Positions 8,044 to 16,985 of a stretch of DNA of 48,202 nt are shown piece after piece. Position 1 is the first letter of the stretch, and the number at the start of each line of letters is the position of its first letter. The notes beneath the pieces are model-generated. The model saw nothing but the letters and a program-made list of their open reading frames with translations. It was not told where the DNA came from and did no database searches. This stretch comes from an uncultured Oscillospiraceae bacterium (lineage in GTDB: Bacteria > Bacillota > Clostridia > Oscillospirales > Ruminococcaceae): NCBI GenBank assembly GCA_910589145.1, contig CAJUSD010000025.1, positions 1 to 48,202 on the forward strand. The letters run 5' to 3'. Both the position numbers and the translations under genes were made by a program.

Positions 8044-10257
8044 CTATTTTGTAAATGGAATTCCGTACAGTCTCCAGGGCTTGAACCCGCCCCAGTAATT
8101 GCAGAGGGAAGGCTGCGGTTCACAAAGTTCAGGTATTCCATCACAGCAGGGATCGCAGGACAGCAGAACGGATTCCCCTTTTTTCAAGTCTATCTGGAAT
8201 TTTCCATTGACAGGCGTTAGTTCACAGGTTTTCCCATTGGAGAATTTCGCTGTCAGTGTATCTATGCTGCAGGCAATCGTCAGGGGTTCCCCGGCAAGGC
8301 TTTGAATCTGCGCAAACTGGAATTTTCCGTCTTTCCTTTGGGCAGAAACCAGGAACGCTCCTTCTGCCCTCAGATTGCGGAATGAAACATCCTTCCACTC
8401 ATCCGGCACAGCCGGGAAAATACGGATGACCCCTCCAAAGCTCTGTAAAAGAAGGTCGTGAAGGGATTCAGCCATTCCCAGGGGGGATTCAATCACCGGG
8501 CCAGCCTCCCGATAAAAAGTGTTAGGCTTGCAAAGCTCCATTCCAGATCGGAGATACCGGAGGGCCTCCTCGCCTTCACCGATGGTCGCTGCAAGGGAAG
8601 CAGCTCCCGCAAAGGTGAAGCCCCGCAGATCCCCCTCCATGCCGAACCAGTGCCGCAGGGAAATAATGAGCTTTTCCCTGTTTTCCGGTTTGTCGCAGTC
8701 GATAATGTGGAGCGGGTAAATTCCCATCAAATGGCTGTAATGCCGGTGTCCATGTTCCATACGAACACCCCTGCCAATCAGGAAGCCGGTTTCATCCTGG
8801 GGATAGTCCGGCAGGCGGGACTGAATTTCAGCCCAACGGGAACGGTCTGAGTCGTCAATATGGAGACGGTCGCAGATTTCATTTAAGGTTTGGATTCCCC
8901 ACTGCATCAGGAACAGGTCATAATTGCAGTCCTCGACAGTCAGCTTGCGGAAAGAACCGTATTCCGGGGAAATGGTTTTGGGAAGGTGGAGCTTTCCGTC
9001 CTCTCCCTCTGTCAGCAAATGGAAATAAAAGTTCATTGAACGGCGCAGCAGGGGATAGAGGAAATCCTTTAACATTTCATCATCCATGGAATACCGGTAC
9101 TGCCTGTAACAGTTATGGCAGGTCCAAGCCAGATTTCCAATTTCGTCTCCCACCTGGGAAACCATATTGTGGCTCATGGAACGGCCCATAGCGGCAGAAT
9201 CAGAGCGGAAAGATTCAGGGACATTTTGAATCAGGTTTTCCATATTTTCCCGAAGGGCATTTACCAGGGATTCCCCGATTTCCAGGTGGTTGGAAGCATA
9301 CACAGGGGCATAAGCAAGCTGTACGTTCATATTGTACCAGGTTCCCGGCCATGGGGTGGGACCAGTCCAGGGGCCTTGGGTGTCCATAACGGGCTTGTCA
9401 GAACGGGTTGCACAGGCCATTTTATACATCTGGATATAGTAGAATCCTTCCAGACGGGTGTCCGGGATGGAGAGCATAGACTTTGAAAAATAGTTGTGCC
9501 ACCAATCCTCATGCTCCTTTTGAAGCAGGACAAAGTCTTTTGCTGCCGCTTCTTTGAGAAGACAGACAGCCCGTTTTCCCGATTCCTGGCTGCATCCCTG
9601 CTGAACGGTGCAGAAATATCTTTTTTTGCGTCCTGCCTTGTCCAGTGGAACACAGAGAAATGCGCTGGCGCAGCCGTCTTCCGAATGGTTGTACTGCTGA
9701 TAATAGACCTTTACACCATCTATATCCCCATCAGAGCAGGTGATTTCCGGGAAATACTGGTCGATATTAGGACGTCCATCGTCCACAAGAAGGGCCTCCG
9801 CCACCTGGGGATAAGCATACCATTTTAACTCGGCTGTTTCCGCTTCGTCAGTCTCCACATCTATCACCAGAAGGTCAGAAAGACTGTGGATAAAGGCTGA
9901 GGCTTTCCCGCTTCCGTCTACCGTTACTACGTCAGAGGTAAAACGGGCGTTGTACAGGTCAAGCCCTGCGGTTGTGCCGCCATAAATCCAGCTTCCAAAA
10001 TCCAGTTCAAATTCCCCTACCGGTACTCTGGCAGCATAGGCATTTTCACGATGGGCAGTAACATCCATCCGTCCCATGACAAACCGATAGGTCTGGCGTT
10101 TGGATTTATGCTCGGCATTGTAAATGGCTGCCCCAAGCATCCCGTTTCCTAAAAACGCGCTGTCATCCCAGGTTTTTGGAGACTGGCTCCAAAACAGATT
10201 GTGGCGTTTCAGAATTTTTTCACAGGATATAGGGGATTCTGTTGAATATGTATTCAT
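8044..10257 (-). CDS. GH95-like glycoside hydrolase (alpha-L-fucosidase / alpha-L-galactosidase type)
   Basis: A 737-residue protein with the layout of inverting GH95 enzymes. The N-terminal beta-domain begins LFWSQSPKTWDDSAFLGNGMLGAAIY, similar to the family's WxxALPxGNGRLGA opening. A helical barrel follows (about 270-620), with WPGTWYNMNVQ and RMEHGHRHYSHLMGIYPLH. The C-terminal beta-domain contains FGGVIRIFPAVPDEWKDVSF, close to the family's usual FPAxPxxW stretch. It is divergent, so substrate is uncertain; other clan GH-L activities are possible. No signal peptide is seen. The start ATG 10257 has AAGGGA upstream. It is the first gene of a tight three-gene run with GH29 and GH88. Upstream lies a diverged modular repeat that separates it from the HAD gene. 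Confidence 0.75.
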   Translation of the reverse strand: MNTYSTESPISCEKILKRHNLFWSQSPKTWDDSAFLGNGMLGAAIYNAEHKSKRQTYRFVMGRMDVTAHRENAYAARVPVGEFELDFGSWIYGGTTAGLDLYNARFTSDVVTVDGSGKASAFIHSLSDLLVIDVETDEAETAELKWYAYPQVAEALLVDDGRPNIDQYFPEITCSDGDIDGVKVYYQQYNHSEDGCASAFLCVPLDKAGRKKRYFCTVQQGCSQESGKRAVCLLKEAAAKDFVLLQKEHEDWWHNYFSKSMLSIPDTRLEGFYYIQMYKMACATRSDKPVMDTQGPWTGPTPWPGTWYNMNVQLAYAPVYASNHLEIGESLVNALRENMENLIQNVPESFRSDSAAMGRSMSHNMVSQVGDEIGNLAWTCHNCYRQYRYSMDDEMLKDFLYPLLRRSMNFYFHLLTEGEDGKLHLPKTISPEYGSFRKLTVEDCNYDLFLMQWGIQTLNEICDRLHIDDSDRSRWAEIQSRLPDYPQDETGFLIGRGVRMEHGHRHYSHLMGIYPLHIIDCDKPENREKLIISLRHWFGMEGDLRGFTFAGAASLAATIGEGEEALRYLRSGMELCKPNTFYREAGPVIESPLGMAESLHDLLLQSFGGVIRIFPAVPDEWKDVSFRNLRAEGAFLVSAQRKDGKFQFAQIQSLAGEPLTIACSIDTLTAKFSNGKTCELTPVNGKFQIDLKKGESVLLSCDPCCDGIPELCEPQPSLCNYWGGFKPWRLYGIPFTK

Positions 10258-10275
10258 TTTAATTTTTCCCTTCTT

Positions 10276-10686
10276 TCAGCTTTTTCTCTATGGTTGTTTG
10301 CTTTCGGTACGCCATCATGGCAAACCGTTGGTTTGCTGGATGGCTGCAAGAGGAAATTTTAAGCTTCGTCAAACTCTGCGGAGTTTGACACAGCGGAAGA
10401 AGCCCGCCTAATGGGGCGCTCCCACGAAATTTGTTCCGCTCCCAATCCTTTCCCTCCCCCTGAGCAATTCCAGCGGGCTTTTTATTTTAAATACTGACGA
10501 AATGGTTAGAGTTCTGCTTTCTTTCAGCAAGCTGGGGTGTTTCGCGCCTGCGGGCGCGACCAAGGCGCCGCCCTGGACCTGCCGGGGGCTTTTGAGGAAA
10601 GCCCCCTGGACCCGAAACCTTTTTAATCTGCTTTATGTTGTACTCGTTTGAGGGTTCTCCCGCAGATTGGCTTGATCAGATGATTA
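10276..10686 (-). repeat. Diverged copy of the modular intergenic repeat (copy R3)
   Basis: The right half (10526-10686) matches the proximal modules of other copies: GCAAGCTGGGGTGTTTCGCG, stem CGCGCC/GGCGCG (10543-10559 region), stem GGGGGCTTT (10584-10592) / AAAGCCCCC (10598-10606), then CCGAAACCTTTTTAATCTGC. The middle has an inverted module, AAGCCCGC (10400-10407) / GCGGGCTT (10473-10480). The left part aligns with the distal module of copy R8: GCCATC, CCGTTGG and GGCTGCAAG are shared, but the stem reads AAACC-GTT-GGTTT instead of AGCC-GTT-GGCT. The right end coincides with the TAA stop of the HAD gene (10684-10686). The left boundary is approximate. Confidence 0.65.
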
Positions 10687-11517
10687 CGGGGTTTGCAGAT
10701 TTTCCTGGAATTCTCTGATAAGCTGTTCCTGGTACTCACTTGCAAAATTATCTGTCAAAAGCCGTTCCAATCCTTCTTTGCAGAACTTTTCCCAGGAATC
10801 TTTTTCCTTTTTTACCAGAATCGGGAAGAAGAATACTCCGGCAGACTGTGCAGCTGCCAGGTCTCCGGGGGCATCCCCGACCATGACAGTTTTCCCGGCA
10901 GAATAACCCGATTCCAGCAGCTTCTTAATACAATGGGCCTTGCTGCCGGAATCTTGGGCACAGATTTCATTGACTGCAGAAAGTGCCCCGCAGCGTTCCC
11001 ACTCTTCCTCTACTGCCTGACGGTTGGCAGAGGACACAACAGCAATATCAGCTTTCCCACGGGCCGCTTCCAGTGCCTCCAAAACTCCGGGAAAGGCTCT
11101 CTTGGATTCTTCCGGCAGAGAGGAAATAGCCCGGTTGACCTTTTCCGACCAGGAAAGGGCGTGCTTCATGGCAGAAGTATCCCCATCCGTTTTCCCAATG
11201 GCGGTTTCCAGTGCGCTGTTGGAAAGCTCCTTTGTCTGTGATGCCCAGTTTTCAAATATTTTCAGCCCGGGAACAGGACAGTAAGAGCAGTCTACCTCTT
11301 TTAAAAGAAGAACCAGCGCTTTAAAACGGTTAATCCCCCGTGTAGCCGAATACAGGTTGATTTGATTCCAGAGGTCTAAAAGAGGGCTGCGCCATTGTTC
11401 CAGCCCCCATTCTTCTATTGCGCAGGGGCCGAAGCACTGGAAGTGCTTAATATCCATGGTATCCATAGCGCAGCCGTCCGAATCAATGCACACCAGATAC
11501 TCTTTGCTATGCTCCAT
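10684..11517 (-). CDS. HAD-superfamily hydrolase (phosphatase)
   Basis: Haloacid-dehalogenase-type phosphohydrolase of 277 residues. Motif I is DSDGCAMDT (nucleophile D12, acid/base D14), motif II is VVSSAN, the lysine of motif III is near SGSKAHCIKKLL, and motif IV is MVGDAPGDLAAA. The inserted helical cap after motif I resembles phosphoglycolate-phosphatase or phosphonatase relatives, but the substrate cannot be deduced. The start ATG 11517 has GGGAGG 9 bases upstream. It follows the lyase-like gene by 18 bp, so the two are probably cotranscribed; a sugar-phosphate substrate is possible. Its stop codon TAA (10684-10686) forms the end of repeat copy R3. Confidence 0.85.
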   Translation of the reverse strand: MEHSKEYLVCIDSDGCAMDTMDIKHFQCFGPCAIEEWGLEQWRSPLLDLWNQINLYSATRGINRFKALVLLLKEVDCSYCPVPGLKIFENWASQTKELSNSALETAIGKTDGDTSAMKHALSWSEKVNRAISSLPEESKRAFPGVLEALEAARGKADIAVVSSANRQAVEEEWERCGALSAVNEICAQDSGSKAHCIKKLLESGYSAGKTVMVGDAPGDLAAAQSAGVFFFPILVKKEKDSWEKFCKEGLERLLTDNFASEYQEQLIREFQENLQTP

Positions 11518-11535
11518 TTTTAATGTCCTCCCATC

Positions 11536-12651
11536 TTACAGTAAAAGCTGCGGAGACTGGATGGCGTTGTTGCGGTTTACCTCGTCGGGGACAAGGGGAC
11601 TTGGGAGGGTTTGGAAAAGATCCAGCAAATCCTTCTGTCCAAAACGGCATCCTGCGAAAAGCATAAAGGAAGAACTCACAGGGAAATCGTCAAAATACAT
11701 GACGTCCTTGGGGTAAGGCCAGGAATCTTTATTCTTTAAATAAGGAAGCAGGAAGTCAATGCCGTTTTTAATAGAAAGCCCCTTCTCATTTTGGTAAATC
11801 CACAGATCATCCTCTGGGGAGGAAAGCATCTGGCACAGGGCGATCATATTGTCCAGTACAAAGATAGAATAACTGTACGGCTTGGTGCGCCCTAGTTCCC
11901 TGGGGAAGCTGCCGTCAGAGGCCATCTGCGCAAGCAGATATGTTTTATAGCGGTTCCGGCACATTTCCACAATGGGAAGGTTATCAGTAAACAGGGCGAA
12001 TGCTGCCGCCTGAACGAAAAAGCACACAGAATGGTTGTTATCAGCAGAAGCCTCCTCAATCCCGTTCTGGCTGGTGAGCATCCATCCCAGATACTGGGCA
12101 AACCAATCCTTTAATCCCTGGTAAACGCAGCTTTCCATAGCCGGAGAATCCTTTAAAGCTTCAATGGCAAAGGGCAGTTCTGCGATGTGTAACGTATCAA
12201 TAATACCAATTCCCCTGCCGGGGCAGATTCCCGGTATTGCCTGGGCATATGTAAGGCTGGGGTTCATTCTGGTTTCCGGTGAGAGGAAAAATTCTTTCAA
12301 TACTCTGACAGCACGCTGGGCATATTCTTCCTTTTGGGTCTGCTGATATCCAGCAGCCAAAGCGCAGACATCGCTCCGCATCTGCCGCAGGATATGGCGG
12401 TGTGTGTCAAAATTTCCAGGGTTGGTTTCCCCGTCCCTGCGGATATAGGGAAGGCCGTCCGGTTTTTCCGGGTCCGGCCACCAATAATCCCCATTGGAAT
12501 AAAAATCATGGGGGCCGCCTTCGCTGAGAGGGGAGCGTACATCGGTGATATGCTGGATTGGATGTGTCAGGGCTTCCTCTGCCTTTTCTGTGATTTGGCC
12601 AGGGGAGTCCTTTCCAGGCTGAAGCTGGTACTTCTTTTCCCAGGTAAGCAT
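11536..12651 (-). CDS. Alginate-lyase-fold polysaccharide lyase (PF05426-like)
   Basis: A 371-residue protein of the alginate-lyase (alpha/alpha) barrel type. Recognisable family blocks are SNGDYWWPDPEKPDGLPYIR near residue 50 and the following RRDGETNP, then the central SADNNHS (likely catalytic Asn and His) and GRTKPYSYSIFVLDNM with the usual Tyr-containing motif. Members cleave uronic-acid-containing polysaccharides by beta-elimination; some prefer alginate, others glucuronan. No signal peptide is visible, so it would act on imported oligosaccharides. An ATG at 12660 sits 1 base from GGAGG; ATG 12651, 10 bases from it, is preferred. It is the first gene of the minus-strand block and diverges from the ABC transporter operon. 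Its product, carrying an unsaturated uronate, would suit the GH88 enzyme. Confidence 0.8.
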   Translation of the reverse strand: MLTWEKKYQLQPGKDSPGQITEKAEEALTHPIQHITDVRSPLSEGGPHDFYSNGDYWWPDPEKPDGLPYIRRDGETNPGNFDTHRHILRQMRSDVCALAAGYQQTQKEEYAQRAVRVLKEFFLSPETRMNPSLTYAQAIPGICPGRGIGIIDTLHIAELPFAIEALKDSPAMESCVYQGLKDWFAQYLGWMLTSQNGIEEASADNNHSVCFFVQAAAFALFTDNLPIVEMCRNRYKTYLLAQMASDGSFPRELGRTKPYSYSIFVLDNMIALCQMLSSPEDDLWIYQNEKGLSIKNGIDFLLPYLKNKDSWPYPKDVMYFDDFPVSSSFMLFAGCRFGQKDLLDLFQTLPSPLVPDEVNRNNAIQSPQLLL

Positions 12652-12687
12652 AAAAGCCATTCCTCCTTACTTATGTCGAACCAATTA

Positions 12688-12718
12688 TTTATACCTATAT
12701 ATAATAGGAACTTATCAA
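12688..12718 (-). promoter_or_regulatory. Possible promoter of the lyase-HAD operon with dyad in the spacer
   Basis: The minus strand reads TTGATA (12713-12718), a 19-base spacer, then TATAAA (12688-12693), 37 bases before the chosen start. The spacer contains CCTAT-ATATA-ATAGG (12694-12708). A 19-base spacer is long for an unaided housekeeping promoter, so an activator may be needed. The region is AT-rich, and a chance match is possible. Confidence 0.35.
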
Positions 12719-13189
12719 AGATTAGGCTGGGCGGTAAAACCGGAAACTTTTTCATCCGATTTGGACAGCTTTTCCAAACATATTGATTTCCTACCTTTTT
12801 TATTGTATCGAATTTCCCTGGGAAAGGATAGCGTACATTTTTTAAATCTACGGTTAATTTTTCAGATTTCAGAAAATGAAATATATTTCATTTTCTCCAA
12901 CTTACGTTCACTTTCTACAAAAAAATTAGATATATCCACCTAATTCGATCTAAGCTATGACGAAAAAGGATGGAAGTATAGAACAAAAATACCCATAAAA
13001 ATAAAGAAAAGCCCCTTGTCTATAAAATTGCATGGTTAAAAAACGGTCAAAAAAGAAAAAAACAAATGGTATATAAAGAATCTGCTCTTGTTGTCCAGTG
13101 GAAATTTTGGTATCTTTTAAACAGAAAAACGAGCGAACAGTTTCTTACATTCAGCAATTTATCAAAAAGTAATAAAAGGAGGATTTCAG
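12719..13189. other. Divergent control region between the lyase operon and the sugar ABC operon
   Basis: No gene is seen in this AT-rich stretch. It holds a perfect 26-bp palindrome (12871-12896). Near the ABC operon it holds two adjacent copies of GGTYAAAAAA with an 11-base period (13034-13043, 13045-13054), and a TGGTATATAAAG string at 13067-13078 that could be an extended -10 box. No good -35 is visible for the rightward promoter, which suits an activator-dependent operon. Confidence 0.4.
12871..12896. promoter_or_regulatory. Perfect 26-bp palindrome, candidate operator
   Basis: Starting at AGAAAATGAAATA (12871-12883), the next 13 bases are its exact reverse complement. It lies between divergent promoters, about 220 bp from the lyase start and 294 bp from the permease start, with no loop and no T-tract. 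That favours a homodimer binding site over a terminator. The binding protein is unknown. The nearby AraC-type regulator would be expected to use direct repeats instead. Confidence 0.5.
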
Positions 13190-14146
13190 ATGTCCCAAAT
13201 CGTAAAAGCACAGGTAAAACCTATTGCTCCTCAAAGCACATTTCAAAGGGGATTAAAAGAATTCAAACGCCATTGGCAGTTATATCTGATTATGCTGCCG
13301 CCCTTACTGATTATTTTGATTTTCCATTATGGCCCAATGGTGGGGCTGCAGATTGCTTTTAAAGAATTCAATGTAGTAGGCGGTATATGGAACAGTCCCT
13401 GGGTTGGATTAAAGCACTTTAAAGAATTTATAACTTCTTATCAGTTCCCTCGTCTTATCAAAAATACATTGGGAATCAGCCTTTACTCTTTAATTGCCGG
13501 CTTTCCTGTTCCGATTCTGTTGGCGATTATGATTAACGAATGTACCAATACGAAATTTAAAAAGGCTGTCCAGCTAATTACATACGCTCCCCATTTTATA
13601 TCTACAGTTGTTATGGTTTCAGTGGTATTGATGCTGTTAGCTCCCAGAGCAGGCATGATTAATAATATGATTGCTCTTTTTGGCGGAGAGAGGATTGACT
13701 TTATCGCCAAACCGGAATATTTTAAATCTATTTATGTCTGGTCTGGTATCTGGCAGTCAATGGGATACAATTCTATCATCTATATTGCAGCCCTTTCAGG
13801 AATAGATCCTTCTTTATACGAAGCAGCAACAGTAGACGGAGCTTCCAAACTGCAAAGGATTTTCAATATCGACATTCCTGGAATCCTCCCTACCATTATT
13901 ATTCTGTTGATTATGCAGTGCGGACGTTTGATGAACGTAGGGCATGAAAAGGTTCTTTTGATGCAAAACAGCCTGAATATGGCTTCCTCTGATATTATCT
14001 CCACTTATGTTTACCGGATAGGTCTGGAAAACGCAAGGTACAGTTTTTCTGCGGCTGTTGGAATGTTTAACTCCATCATCAACACCTTTTTGCTGATTTT
14101 AGTCAATACCATTTCCAGGAAGGTCAGTGAAACAAGTCTCTGGTAA
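13190..14146 (+). CDS. Carbohydrate ABC transporter permease, LplB type (CUT1)
   Basis: First of two permease subunits of an oligosaccharide importer. The 318-residue product has about six membrane segments, starting at YLIMLPPLLIILIFHYGPMV. Its EAA loop is LYEAATVDGASKLQRIFNIDIP (about residues 205-226), the contact site for the ATPase. The family (LplB, YtcP partners) typically imports complex oligosaccharides. The start ATG 13190 has AAAGGAGG 8 bases upstream. It is followed after 34 bp by the second permease and then the binding protein. No ATP-binding gene is present, which is usual: CUT1 systems of Firmicutes share an MsmX-like ATPase encoded elsewhere. The divergent glycosidase block suggests the cargo is the glycan those enzymes degrade. 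Confidence 0.93.
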   Translation: MSQIVKAQVKPIAPQSTFQRGLKEFKRHWQLYLIMLPPLLIILIFHYGPMVGLQIAFKEFNVVGGIWNSPWVGLKHFKEFITSYQFPRLIKNTLGISLYSLIAGFPVPILLAIMINECTNTKFKKAVQLITYAPHFISTVVMVSVVLMLLAPRAGMINNMIALFGGERIDFIAKPEYFKSIYVWSGIWQSMGYNSIIYIAALSGIDPSLYEAATVDGASKLQRIFNIDIPGILPTIIILLIMQCGRLMNVGHEKVLLMQNSLNMASSDIISTYVYRIGLENARYSFSAAVGMFNSIINTFLLILVNTISRKVSETSLW

Positions 14147-14180
14147 TTAATATCTTAAGGAAAGGAGCTTTCAGCTTACT

Positions 14181-15083
14181 ATGAAAAAGAATTCAACTGC
14201 AATTCGCCTTTCTTCCGGCGACCGTATCTTTAATTTTATCAATATGGCATTGTTGTCCCTTGTTATGTTAATTGTCCTGTATCCGCTGATCTACATTCTG
14301 TCCGCCTCATTCAGCAACAGCAACGCAGTTATGGCGGGAAGGGTATGGCTTTTTCCGGTAGAACCCACCTTGGCGGGATATGAGGCCGTGTTTAAAAATC
14401 CTAAAATCCCCCGCAGCTTTCTGAATACCATCTATTTAACTGTTTTTGGAACGATGATTAATATTGCCCTGACAGTAATGCTGGCATATCCCCTGTCACG
14501 CAAAACATTGTTTGGCCGTGGGGCGATCACCGGGTTTATTACTTTTACCATGCTGTTCAGCGGCGGTCTGGTTCCATCTTTCCTGTTAATTAAAGGACTA
14601 AATCTTTATAATACTTATTGGGCGTTGATTCTGCCCGGTGCGGTAAGTGTTTACAATGTAATTGTAGCCCGGACTTTTTTCCAAAGCAATATCCCAGATG
14701 ATTTATATGAAGCCGCCTCCCTGGACGGATGCAGCGATCTCTACTTCATGTGGAAAATCGTCCTTCCCTTATCAGCTCCCATTATTGCGGTTTTGACCAT
14801 GTTTTATGCAGTTGGCCATTGGAACAGCTACTTTAACGCGATGATTTACCTTCAGGATTCCAAAAAATTCACCCTCCAGGTGGTTCTTCGGAATATCCTC
14901 ATTGCAAACCAAATCGACAACGATATGATGAAAGACGTTGACGCCATGCAGAAACAGGAGGGGCTTGCACAGCTTTTAAAGTATTCCCTCATTGTGGTAG
15001 CAAGCGTTCCCATGCTGATTCTTTATCCCTTCATCCAAAAGCACTTTGTCAAAGGCGTTATGATCGGCGCACTCAAAGGTTGA
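14181..15083 (+). CDS. Carbohydrate ABC transporter permease, YtcP/LplC type (CUT1)
   Basis: Second permease of the heterodimeric channel, 300 residues with about six membrane helices, the first being MALLSLVMLIVLYPLIYILSA. The EAA motif LYEAASLDGCSDLYFMWKIVLP lies near residue 180. The C-terminus YPFIQKHFVKGVMIGALKG is characteristic of YtcP-like subunits. The start ATG 14181 has AAAGGAG about 12 bases upstream. It lies between the other permease (34 bp) and the binding protein (71 bp to its start), so all three form one operon. Confidence 0.93.
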   Translation: MKKNSTAIRLSSGDRIFNFINMALLSLVMLIVLYPLIYILSASFSNSNAVMAGRVWLFPVEPTLAGYEAVFKNPKIPRSFLNTIYLTVFGTMINIALTVMLAYPLSRKTLFGRGAITGFITFTMLFSGGLVPSFLLIKGLNLYNTYWALILPGAVSVYNVIVARTFFQSNIPDDLYEAASLDGCSDLYFMWKIVLPLSAPIIAVLTMFYAVGHWNSYFNAMIYLQDSKKFTLQVVLRNILIANQIDNDMMKDVDAMQKQEGLAQLLKYSLIVVASVPMLILYPFIQKHFVKGVMIGALKG

Positions 15084-15154
15084 TTTTCGGGACATATCCT
15101 GTTCCGGTTTCATAAAAAATAAAAGGCAATACTATGATAAAAAGGAGAATTAAA

Positions 15155-16888
15155 ATGAGTATTAACAAAAAAGTTCTGTCCAGCGTTCTCTCTGCGGCTA
15201 TGCTGCTTTCCGTTGCGGCAGGATGTTCTTCAGGCAGCCAGCCTTCAAACAGCGGAAGTACTTCACCAAGCGGTTCTGCTTCCACATCTGCCCCGTCGGA
15301 TTCTGGAAACGATTCCGGCCTTTCTGCACCAGGAGAATTCCCCATTACACAAACCCCAATTACATTAAGCGTAGTTGCCCCTGATGCAACCTACCTTACC
15401 GATTTAAATGAAAATGACTTTACCAAATGGTATGAGGAAAAGACCAACATCCATGTGGACTATATTCAGGTTCCCGCCCAAAGCAAAAAAGAAAAGGTAA
15501 ACCTCCTTTTGGCCAGCGGCGATTATCCCGATATCATTATGAACTGCGGCCTTACCACCGCTGACGAAGTTTCCTATGGCGCGCAGAAGGTTTTCCAATC
15601 CCTGAACGGCCTGATTGACGCTCATGGTTTTTACCTCAAAGATGTATTTGAACAGCAGTCATCCCTTCCGGGGGCAATTACTGCACCTGACGGCAATATT
15701 TACGCTCTGCCCAACATCAACGATGCTTTCCATACCCGGCACATCTACCGCGCCTGGATTAACACTGGATGGCTGGATAAACTGGGTCTGTCTGTACCTA
15801 CTACCACAGATGAGTTCTACAATGTGCTGAAAGCCTTTAAGGAGCAGGATCCCAATGGCAACGGCAAGGCAGATGAAATTCCTATGCTGGGATGCAACAA
15901 AAACAACGCTTACGAGTTTGCCCCTTATACTTTCCTGATGAACTCCTTTGTATACTTTGACCAGCAGGCAAACAGCGCGTTTTTAGAACTGGACAATGGG
16001 ACAGTAAACTTTGTTGCGGCCTCTGACGCATACAAGGATGGCCTTTTGTATATTAAAAATCTGATTTCAGAAGGTCTGCTTGATCCCACTTCCCTGACAC
16101 AGACAGAGGATGAATACAAACAAATCGGTACAAATCCCGATGCACAGATGGTAGGAGTTGGGGCGTCTTCCTTGTGGTGGAAATTCCTTGGCTATGATAA
16201 GGATACCGCCGACCAGCGGGCAAACAGCTACGATGCACTTTCTCCCCTGAAAGGGCCAAACGGCGCGCAATATTCCCCGATTACCGCAACGGCCGTTGGC
16301 ACAAGTACCCTTGTACTTACGAATAAATGCCAGTATCCTGAAGCTGCACTAAAATGGATGGACGGCTTATATTCTCAGGAAGTAACCATGCGCTCCCAAT
16401 TCGGTATTGAAGGGAAAAACTGGGAATTCGCACCGGAAGGCTCCCTGGGAATTGACCAGAAACCCGCTGTTTGGCATAAGCTGGAGGAATTTGTGGATGG
16501 TCCTGATCCCTCTACCGCCAGAAATACCTTCCCTGGCAACCGTACCTCTGAACTGAGATTGGGCGAAATGACCGATTATTCCGACCCCAATGCCATATGG
16601 ACCCAGGAACCCAGACTTTACAGCATTACCAACATCCACTATTATCCATTTGAAACCCCTGAAAAGCAAATTCCCCAGTCCATTTACTATACCGCCGATG
16701 AGTCCAATGAGTATTCCAGACTGAAAGAACAAATTAACACATATGCCCGCGAGAGCCTGGTGGCCTTTATTACCGGAAACCGCGACCTCGAAAAGGAATG
16801 GGATTCTTATGTGAAGGAATTTGAAAAGCTGGAACTGCCAAAATATCTGGAATACGTCCAGAAAGCATATGACCGTCAATACAAATAA
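15155..16888 (+). CDS. Extracellular solute-binding lipoprotein (LplA-like, carbohydrate ABC)
   Basis: Substrate-binding lipoprotein of 577 residues that delivers oligosaccharide to the two permeases. The signal peptide ends in the lipobox SVAAGC, with lipidated C24, followed by a Ser/Pro/Gly-rich linker. The mature part has the family 1 solute-binding fold (FTKWYEEKTNIHVDYIQVP, KKEKVNLLLASGDYPDIIM, then a hinge and DPNGNGKADEIPM). The large size matches LplA/YtcQ proteins. The start is ATG 15155, with AAGGAG 7 bases upstream; an earlier in-frame ATG at 15134 lies before that site and is rejected. A strong terminator follows at 16954-16985, shared with the convergent regulator gene. Confidence 0.93.
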   Translation: MSINKKVLSSVLSAAMLLSVAAGCSSGSQPSNSGSTSPSGSASTSAPSDSGNDSGLSAPGEFPITQTPITLSVVAPDATYLTDLNENDFTKWYEEKTNIHVDYIQVPAQSKKEKVNLLLASGDYPDIIMNCGLTTADEVSYGAQKVFQSLNGLIDAHGFYLKDVFEQQSSLPGAITAPDGNIYALPNINDAFHTRHIYRAWINTGWLDKLGLSVPTTTDEFYNVLKAFKEQDPNGNGKADEIPMLGCNKNNAYEFAPYTFLMNSFVYFDQQANSAFLELDNGTVNFVAASDAYKDGLLYIKNLISEGLLDPTSLTQTEDEYKQIGTNPDAQMVGVGASSLWWKFLGYDKDTADQRANSYDALSPLKGPNGAQYSPITATAVGTSTLVLTNKCQYPEAALKWMDGLYSQEVTMRSQFGIEGKNWEFAPEGSLGIDQKPAVWHKLEEFVDGPDPSTARNTFPGNRTSELRLGEMTDYSDPNAIWTQEPRLYSITNIHYYPFETPEKQIPQSIYYTADESNEYSRLKEQINTYARESLVAFITGNRDLEKEWDSYVKEFEKLELPKYLEYVQKAYDRQYK

Positions 16889-16953
16889 GACAGGCAATCC
16901 CTCTAAACAAAACTTATCCTATAAATGAAAAGATTGACTGAAAAACGTAAAAG

Positions 16954-16985
16954 AAGCCGTCCTGAAATATTCAGGACGGCTTTTT
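16954..16985. terminator. Bidirectional terminator between the sugar ABC operon and the AraC gene
   Basis: Perfect 13-bp stem AAGCCGTCCTGAA (16954-16966) / TTCAGGACGGCTT (16970-16982) with a 3-base loop, followed by T on the plus strand and flanked by A-rich sequence on the other side. It sits between convergent genes. Confidence 0.85.

Noticed and set aside
12652..12660. ATG 12660 as start of the lyase-like gene
   Set aside because: It is 1 base from GGAGG; the in-frame ATG at 12651 is 10 bases away and fits better. The difference is only three residues.
13190..16888. Incomplete (broken) sugar ABC transporter because no ATPase gene is present
   Set aside because: CUT1 importers of this type in Firmicutes normally borrow a shared MsmX-like ATPase, so the absence is expected.
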